A stretch of DNA of 5,291 nt, taken from assembly GCA_028292785.1 (NCBI GenBank), contig JAQGLQ010000175.1, positions 1 through 5,291 on the forward strand. The letters run 5' to 3'. The stretch comes from Noviherbaspirillum sp. GTDB lineage: Bacteria > Pseudomonadota > Gammaproteobacteria > Burkholderiales > Burkholderiaceae. The translations under genes and the position numbers were made by a program. How positions within the stretch are numbered: position 1 is the first letter of the stretch; every line of letters starts with the position of its first letter. The notes under the pieces were generated by a model. That model saw only the letters and a list, made by a program, of their open reading frames with translations, searched no databases and was not told the origin of the DNA. Below are positions 1-5,291 of the stretch, piece by piece.

Positions 1-1
1 C

Positions 2-955
2 ATCCGCGTGTTCATGCTGTCGCCGCATGAAAAAATGAGCGCCTTCCAGCGGGCGCAGATGTTCAGCCTGCAGGACCCGAATATTTTCAACATCGCCATT
101 CAGGGCGTGTTCGACGATTGCCAGGACATGGTCAAGGCGGTTTCGAACGATCTCGATTTCAAGACACGCCACAAGATCGGTACCGTCAATTCGATCAACT
201 GGGCCCGTGTGGTTGCGCAGGTGGTGTACTACATTCGTGGCTATCTTGCCGCGACCACCAGCAACGACCAGAAAGTTTCATTCGCCGTCCCTTCGGGCAA
301 TTTCGGCAATATCTGCGCCGGGCATATCGCGCGCATGATGGGCGTGCCGATCGATAAACTGATTGCCGGTACGAACGAGAACGATGTACTGGATGAATTT
401 TTCCGCACCGGCGTCTATCGGGTGCGCAAGGCATCCGAGACCTACCACACCACCAGTCCGAGCATGGACATCAGCAAGGCGTCGAATTTCGAGCGCTTTG
501 TGTTCGATCTGCTCGATCGCGATGCCGAGCGCGTACGTGCGCTGTTTCACAAGGTCGAAACCCATGGCGGCTTCGACCTGTCCGGCAAGGCCGGCAGCGA
601 CGGCGACGAGTTCGGCAAGGTCGCGCAATACGGATTCCTGTCGGGTAAGTCCCTGCATTCGAATCGGCTGGACACCATACGCGACGTGCATGCGAAATAT
701 GGCGTCACCATCGATACCCATACCGCGGATGGCGTAACGGTCGCGCGTCAGTATCTGACGCCGGGCGTGCCCATGATCGTGCTCGAAACAGCATTGCCGG
801 CGAAATTCAATGAAACGATCCGCGAAGCCCTGGGATTTGACGCCGAACGTCCGGCGGGTTTCGAACGCATCGAAGACCTGCCGCAGCGCTTCGACGTCAT
901 GCCGGCCGACGTGAATCAGGTGAAGGAATTCATCGCGGCGCGCACGGGCCTGTGA
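2..955 (+). CDS. thrC: Threonine synthase, C-terminal part (5' end outside window)
   Basis: Pyridoxal-phosphate enzyme that converts O-phospho-L-homoserine to L-threonine, the last step of threonine biosynthesis in the cytoplasm. The open frame enters from the left edge, so only the last 317 residues are visible; the family is usually about 470-480 residues, so roughly 160 are missing, including the N-terminal domain and the PLP-binding lysine. Visible family marks are the glycine-rich PLP-phosphate loop PSGNFGN (visible residues 97-103), the preceding NSINWARVVAQVVYY segment, THGGFDLSGK, IDTHTADG (around 237-244) and the near-terminal ETALPAKF. The first ATG inside the frame, at position 8, is an internal methionine and not the start, because homology continues to the edge. 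The gene ends with TGA at 953-955. In many betaproteobacteria hom lies just upstream; that cannot be seen here. No frameshift or missing motif appears in the visible part. The identification is firm. Confidence 0.96.
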   Translation: MRVFMLSPHEKMSAFQRAQMFSLQDPNIFNIAIQGVFDDCQDMVKAVSNDLDFKTRHKIGTVNSINWARVVAQVVYYIRGYLAATTSNDQKVSFAVPSGNFGNICAGHIARMMGVPIDKLIAGTNENDVLDEFFRTGVYRVRKASETYHTTSPSMDISKASNFERFVFDLLDRDAERVRALFHKVETHGGFDLSGKAGSDGDEFGKVAQYGFLSGKSLHSNRLDTIRDVHAKYGVTIDTHTADGVTVARQYLTPGVPMIVLETALPAKFNETIREALGFDAERPAGFERIEDLPQRFDVMPADVNQVKEFIAARTGL

Positions 956-1031
956 ATATCGGCCGTGCCGCCGCATGGCACCAGCAATCGCGGTATCCTT
1001 TCTTGGCATAACCAATCCGACAGAGCCAGGC

Positions 1032-2261
1032 ATGACTGACAAGAAACCCATGATGACCGCGCAGGAAGCACTCGATTTCCTGCTGTCCGCGGTACGTCCG
1101 ATCACCGACCAGGAAACCCTCTCGACGCTGGACGCGAACGGCCGCGTGCTCGCGGCCGCGCAGACCTCCCGGCTCAATGTGCCGCCCATGGATAACACGC
1201 AGATGGATGGCTACGCGGTTCGGGCTGTCGATTGCGCAAGCGGTGCGGCACGCTTGAAAGTGGCGCAGCGTATTCCCGCCGGCCAGGTCGGCCAGCCTCT
1301 CCTGCCAGGCACCGCGGCACGCATTTTCACGGGAGCGATGATCCCCGATGGCGCGGATGCCGTCGTGATGCAGGAAGTCTGCGTTGCCGAGGGCGATAGC
1401 GTGGTCGTCAACCATGCTCCGCAAGCCGGAGAATGGATACGCAGGATAGGCGAGGACATCGAGGCTGGAAGCGTCATCCTGCCGGGCGGCACACGCCTGC
1501 GCGCACAGGAGCTCGGCCTTGCGGCGTCCGTCGGCCTTGCGAGCTTGCCGGTGCTGCGCAAGCCGAGGATCGCGGTCTTCTTCACCGGAGATGAACTTGC
1601 CATGCCGGGCGAAGAGCTGCGGCCCGGCGCGATCTACAATTCCAACCGTTTCACGCTGCGCGGCCTGCTCGAGAATCTCGGTTGCGAGATCGCCGATTAC
1701 GGAATCGTGCCCGACTCACTGGATGCGACGCGCGCCACGCTGCGCGAAGCGGCCAAAAGCAATGATCTGATCATTACCTCGGGCGGCGTGTCGGTCGGCG
1801 AGGAAGACCACATCCGGCCGGCCGTTGAAGCGGAAGGGCGGCTCAATATGTGGCAGATCGCCATCAAGCCGGGCAAGCCATTGGCATTTGGAGAGGTGAA
1901 TCGGGCCGCGGGCGAGCGCAGCGCATTCTTTCTCGGATTGCCGGGTAATCCCGTCTCGAGTTTCGTGACGTTTCTGCTGTTCGTGCGGCCGTTCATTCTG
2001 CGCATGCAAGGCATCGCCGAGGTGACGCCGAACGCATATTCACTGCGCGCCGATTTCGCCTGGCCGAAGGCCGACCGGCGTAATGAATTCCTGCGCGCGC
2101 GGTTGAATGCCGCTGGCGGGCTCGACCTGTTCACCAATCAGAGTTCGGCTGTGCTGACTTCCACGGTATGGGGCGACGGCCTCATCGATAATCCGCCGGG
2201 ACGAACCATTTCGACGGGGGACCTGGTTCGTTTCATTCCGTTCAACGAATTGCTTCACTGA
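1032..2261 (+). CDS. moeA: Molybdopterin molybdenumtransferase MoeA
   Basis: Inserts molybdate into adenylylated molybdopterin to give active molybdenum cofactor; cytoplasmic. The 409-residue product matches the usual length of about 400-410. It has the MoeA N-terminal region (about 1-175), the MoCF_biosynth domain (about 178-320) and the small beta C-terminal domain (about 335-409). Visible motifs are MDGYAVR (58-64), RIFTGAMIPDGADAVVMQE (97-115), RRIGEDIEAG (137-146), FFTGDEL (183-189), TSGGVSVGEEDH (249-260), IKPGKP (278-283) and GLPGNPVSS (302-310). Counting from the ATG at 1032, acidic residues D59, D142, E188, D228 and D259 fall at the same numbers as the functionally important ones I recall for E. 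coli MoeA, which supports this start. An in-frame ATG at 975 would add 19 residues without family resemblance and has no Shine-Dalgarno. The ribosome site for 1032 is weak (GAG at 1023-1025), and ATGs at 1050 and 1053 are also possible. moaD follows 4 nt after the stop. Confidence 0.95.
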   Translation: MTDKKPMMTAQEALDFLLSAVRPITDQETLSTLDANGRVLAAAQTSRLNVPPMDNTQMDGYAVRAVDCASGAARLKVAQRIPAGQVGQPLLPGTAARIFTGAMIPDGADAVVMQEVCVAEGDSVVVNHAPQAGEWIRRIGEDIEAGSVILPGGTRLRAQELGLAASVGLASLPVLRKPRIAVFFTGDELAMPGEELRPGAIYNSNRFTLRGLLENLGCEIADYGIVPDSLDATRATLREAAKSNDLIITSGGVSVGEEDHIRPAVEAEGRLNMWQIAIKPGKPLAFGEVNRAAGERSAFFLGLPGNPVSSFVTFLLFVRPFILRMQGIAEVTPNAYSLRADFAWPKADRRNEFLRARLNAAGGLDLFTNQSSAVLTSTVWGDGLIDNPPGRTISTGDLVRFIPFNELLH

Positions 2262-2265
2262 TCGA

Positions 2266-2529
2266 ATGCCGATGAATATCCAGCTCCGCTTTTTTGCCAG
2301 CGTACGCGAGGCCCTGGGCTCCAGCCAGGAATCCGTGGTACTTCCCGACCACGTGCGCACTGTCGGCGATGTCCGCGCCTATCTGATCGGACGCGGGGGC
2401 GCATGGGCGCAGACGTTGGCCAACGGCCGTGCCTTGCGCATGGCTTATAACCAGGAAATGACCGGCGCGGATACTCCGGTGGCGGATGGTGGCGAAGTAG
2501 CCTTTTTTCCGCCTGTCACCGGCGGATGA
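2266..2529 (+). CDS. moaD: Molybdopterin synthase sulfur-carrier subunit MoaD
   Basis: Small ubiquitin-like protein that carries sulfur as a C-terminal thiocarboxylate and donates it, in complex with MoaE, to cyclic pyranopterin monophosphate. The 87-residue product is close to the usual length of about 80-85. It shows the beta-grasp pattern: an N-terminal strand IQLRFFASVREALG (residues 5-18), a central LRMAYNQEM strand (57-65), then GGEVAFFPPVTGG (75-87). The C-terminal Gly-Gly, which is adenylylated by MoeB and then sulfurated, ends the protein exactly. The gene begins 4 nt after the moeA stop with no clear Shine-Dalgarno, so translation is probably coupled to moeA. The methionine at codon 3 (ATG at 2272) is an equally plausible start and would give 85 residues. 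ThiS is a related alternative, but the moaE neighbour and the sequence style favour MoaD. Confidence 0.94.
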   Translation: MPMNIQLRFFASVREALGSSQESVVLPDHVRTVGDVRAYLIGRGGAWAQTLANGRALRMAYNQEMTGADTPVADGGEVAFFPPVTGG

Positions 2530-2536
2530 ATTCATC

Positions 2537-3016
2537 ATGTCCATTCGCATACAGACCCACGATTTCGATCTGAGCACGGAGCTCGCACAGTTGCGTGCTC
2601 AGGACGCGCGCGTGGGTGCGGTCGTCTCCTTCATCGGCACCGTGCGCGACATGAATGAAGGTGCCGGCGTGGCCGAAATGGAACTGGAGCATTATCCGGG
2701 CATGACGGAGAAGGCGCTCGAGCAAATCGTCGCCCACGCGCGCGCGCGCTGGAATATTTGCAATGCGCTGGTGATCCATCGCGTCGGGCCATTGAAGCCG
2801 CTTGATCAGATCGTGCTGGTCGCGGTAACTTCGGCGCATCGCGGCGAAGCCTTCGCGGCATGCGAATTCATCATGGATTACCTGAAGACCGAGGCTCCTT
2901 TCTGGAAGAAAGAGCAGACGCCGCAAGGTGCGCGTTGGGTCGATGCACGCAGTTCCGACGACAAGGCACTTGAAAAGTGGGGCATTTATTCAGGCAACGC
3001 CGACAGCACGCCCTAG
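2537..3016 (+). CDS. moaE: Molybdopterin synthase catalytic subunit MoaE
   Basis: Large subunit of molybdopterin synthase. It binds cyclic pyranopterin monophosphate and, with two MoaD-thiocarboxylate tails, installs the dithiolene sulfurs. The 159-residue product compares with about 150 in E. coli; the extra length lies mainly in a C-terminal tail after KWGIY. Family motifs in order are GAVVSFIGTVRD (27-38, with R37), LEHYPGMTEKAL (50-61), VIHRVGPLKPLD (79-90), VTSAHRGEAF (97-106, with H101 and R102), and FIMDYLKTEAPFWKKE (111-126). Lysines 117 and 124 correspond to the active-site lysines I recall as K119 and K126 in E. coli MoaE, and both are present. The start is 7 nt after the moaD stop. 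A GGCGGA stretch at 2521-2526, inside the end of moaD, can serve as ribosome site, so expression is probably coupled. It is probably the last gene of the molybdenum-cofactor run, since clpB has its own promoter. Confidence 0.95.
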   Translation: MSIRIQTHDFDLSTELAQLRAQDARVGAVVSFIGTVRDMNEGAGVAEMELEHYPGMTEKALEQIVAHARARWNICNALVIHRVGPLKPLDQIVLVAVTSAHRGEAFAACEFIMDYLKTEAPFWKKEQTPQGARWVDARSSDDKALEKWGIYSGNADSTP

Positions 3017-3092
3017 GCTGGCTACGTCCAGTTGCTAAATCATCATTGCCGTACCCACCGTTTTTCTCCCTTCGGGATATGAGAGTATGAGC

Positions 3093-3120
3093 GGCTGACA
3101 TTCTTGAAAAGTTGACAGCC
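3093..3120. repeat. Imperfect inverted repeat around the clpB -35 element
   Basis: The arms GGCTGACA (3093-3100) and TGACAGCC (3113-3120) are inverted repeats with 7 of 8 positions complementary, separated by 12 bp. The spacer contains most of the heat-shock -35 element, and the right arm covers part of the -35/-10 spacer. Because it lies upstream of the expected transcript start, it would act as DNA, for example as an operator, rather than as an RNA hairpin. It does not resemble the CIRCE/HrcA element. No regulator can be named, and chance is a real alternative for arms of this length. Confidence 0.4.
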
Positions 3121-3130
3121 GTCCCAATCT
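3103..3130 (+). promoter_or_regulatory. Sigma32 (RpoH) heat-shock promoter of clpB
   Basis: The -35 element CTTGAAA (3103-3109) is a full match to the sigma32 consensus. After a 13-bp spacer, CCCAATCT (3123-3130) matches the -10 consensus CCCCATNT at all but the fourth position. Transcription would be expected to start near 3136-3138, giving a leader of about 30 nt before the clpB ATG at 3168. The known control of clpB by RpoH in proteobacteria agrees with this. A TTGACA hexamer at 3112-3117 lies in the spacer, but no acceptable sigma70 -10 follows at 16-18 bp. Confidence 0.85.
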
Positions 3131-3148
3131 TCAAGTCAGTTAAATTTC

Positions 3149-3167
3149 TCGAATCGGAGATCGAATC
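3149..3167 (+). repeat. 7-bp direct repeat flanking the clpB ribosome-binding site
   Basis: TCGAATC occurs at 3149-3155 and again at 3161-3167, ending immediately before the clpB ATG. The five bases between the copies, GGAGA, contain the Shine-Dalgarno. The exact repeat with a 12-nt period is plain in the sequence; whether it has any function is unknown, and it may be chance. Confidence 0.45.
3156..3160 (+). promoter_or_regulatory. Shine-Dalgarno of clpB, partly within a small hairpin
   Basis: GGAG at 3156-3159 lies 8 nt before the ATG at 3168 and fixes the clpB start. In the RNA, UCUC (3147-3150) can pair with GAGA (3157-3160) around a 6-nt loop, covering most of the site. Four base pairs make only a weak structure. 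Confidence 0.75.

Positions 3168-5291
<2,124 letters not shown>

Noticed and set aside
965..981. Small inverted repeat GTGCC / GGCAC with a 7-nt loop after thrC, as a possible terminator.
   Set aside because: The stem has only five pairs and no T-run follows directly, so it does not meet the form of an intrinsic terminator.
278..1198. Minus-strand open frame of 306 codons across thrC and the start of moeA.
   Set aside because: It lies opposite conserved coding sequence, has no recognisable domain and matches no family. It is a shadow frame.
2737..2749. Thirteen-base alternating CG run in moaE, as possible Z-DNA or a slippage site.
   Set aside because: It is explained by the codons for His-Ala-Arg-Ala-Arg in a GC-rich gene, and the frame is intact.
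3018..3065. CTGG / CCAG hairpin (3018-3031) and T-run (3061-3065) after moaE, as a possible terminator.
   Set aside because: The stem is only four pairs, and the T-run lies about 30 nt downstream with no stem directly before it.
3078..3091. TATGAG repeated twice, 8 nt apart, in the moaE-clpB gap.
   Set aside because: Two copies of a hexamer are too short to separate from chance, and they do not coincide with the promoter elements.
3112..3117. Perfect sigma70 -35 hexamer TTGACA upstream of clpB.
   Set aside because: No TATAAT-like hexamer lies 16-18 bp downstream (GTCAGT at the 17-bp position), so I do not call a sigma70 promoter. It is noted only within the inverted-repeat finding.

Overview
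The window is an ordinary housekeeping segment of a moderately GC-rich proteobacterial chromosome. All genes are on the + strand, in the order thrC (3' part), moeA, moaD, moaE, clpB (5' part). This order, the long-type threonine synthase sequence and the sigma32-type promoter suggest a betaproteobacterium, probably Burkholderiales (Oxalobacteraceae-like). That placement is inference from remembered gene order and protein style, not from a search.

Positions 2-955 hold the C-terminal two thirds of threonine synthase. After a 76-nt gap comes a compact molybdenum-cofactor block: MoeA (1032-2261), MoaD (2266-2529) and MoaE (2537-3016), with gaps of only 4 and 7 nt, so they almost certainly share a transcript. 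MoaD and MoaE form the two-subunit molybdopterin synthase, which converts cyclic pyranopterin monophosphate to molybdopterin. MoeA then inserts molybdenum (after adenylylation by MogA/MoaB-type proteins, not seen here). The upstream enzymes MoaA and MoaC and the MoaD-charging MoeB are also outside the window.

A 151-nt intergenic region (3017-3167) separates moaE from clpB. It carries a near-consensus sigma32 heat-shock promoter (CTTGAAA, 13-bp spacer, CCCAATCT), an imperfect inverted repeat around its -35 element, and a Shine-Dalgarno flanked by a 7-bp direct repeat. clpB, the Hsp100 disaggregase gene, starts at 3168 and runs off the right edge after 708 codons. Every ClpB catalytic motif reached before the edge is intact.

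I found no mobile element, CRISPR array, tRNA, rRNA, pseudogene or defence-like gene, and no evidence of a new system. The points worth a second look are regulatory: the clpB control region and a possible internal clpB start.
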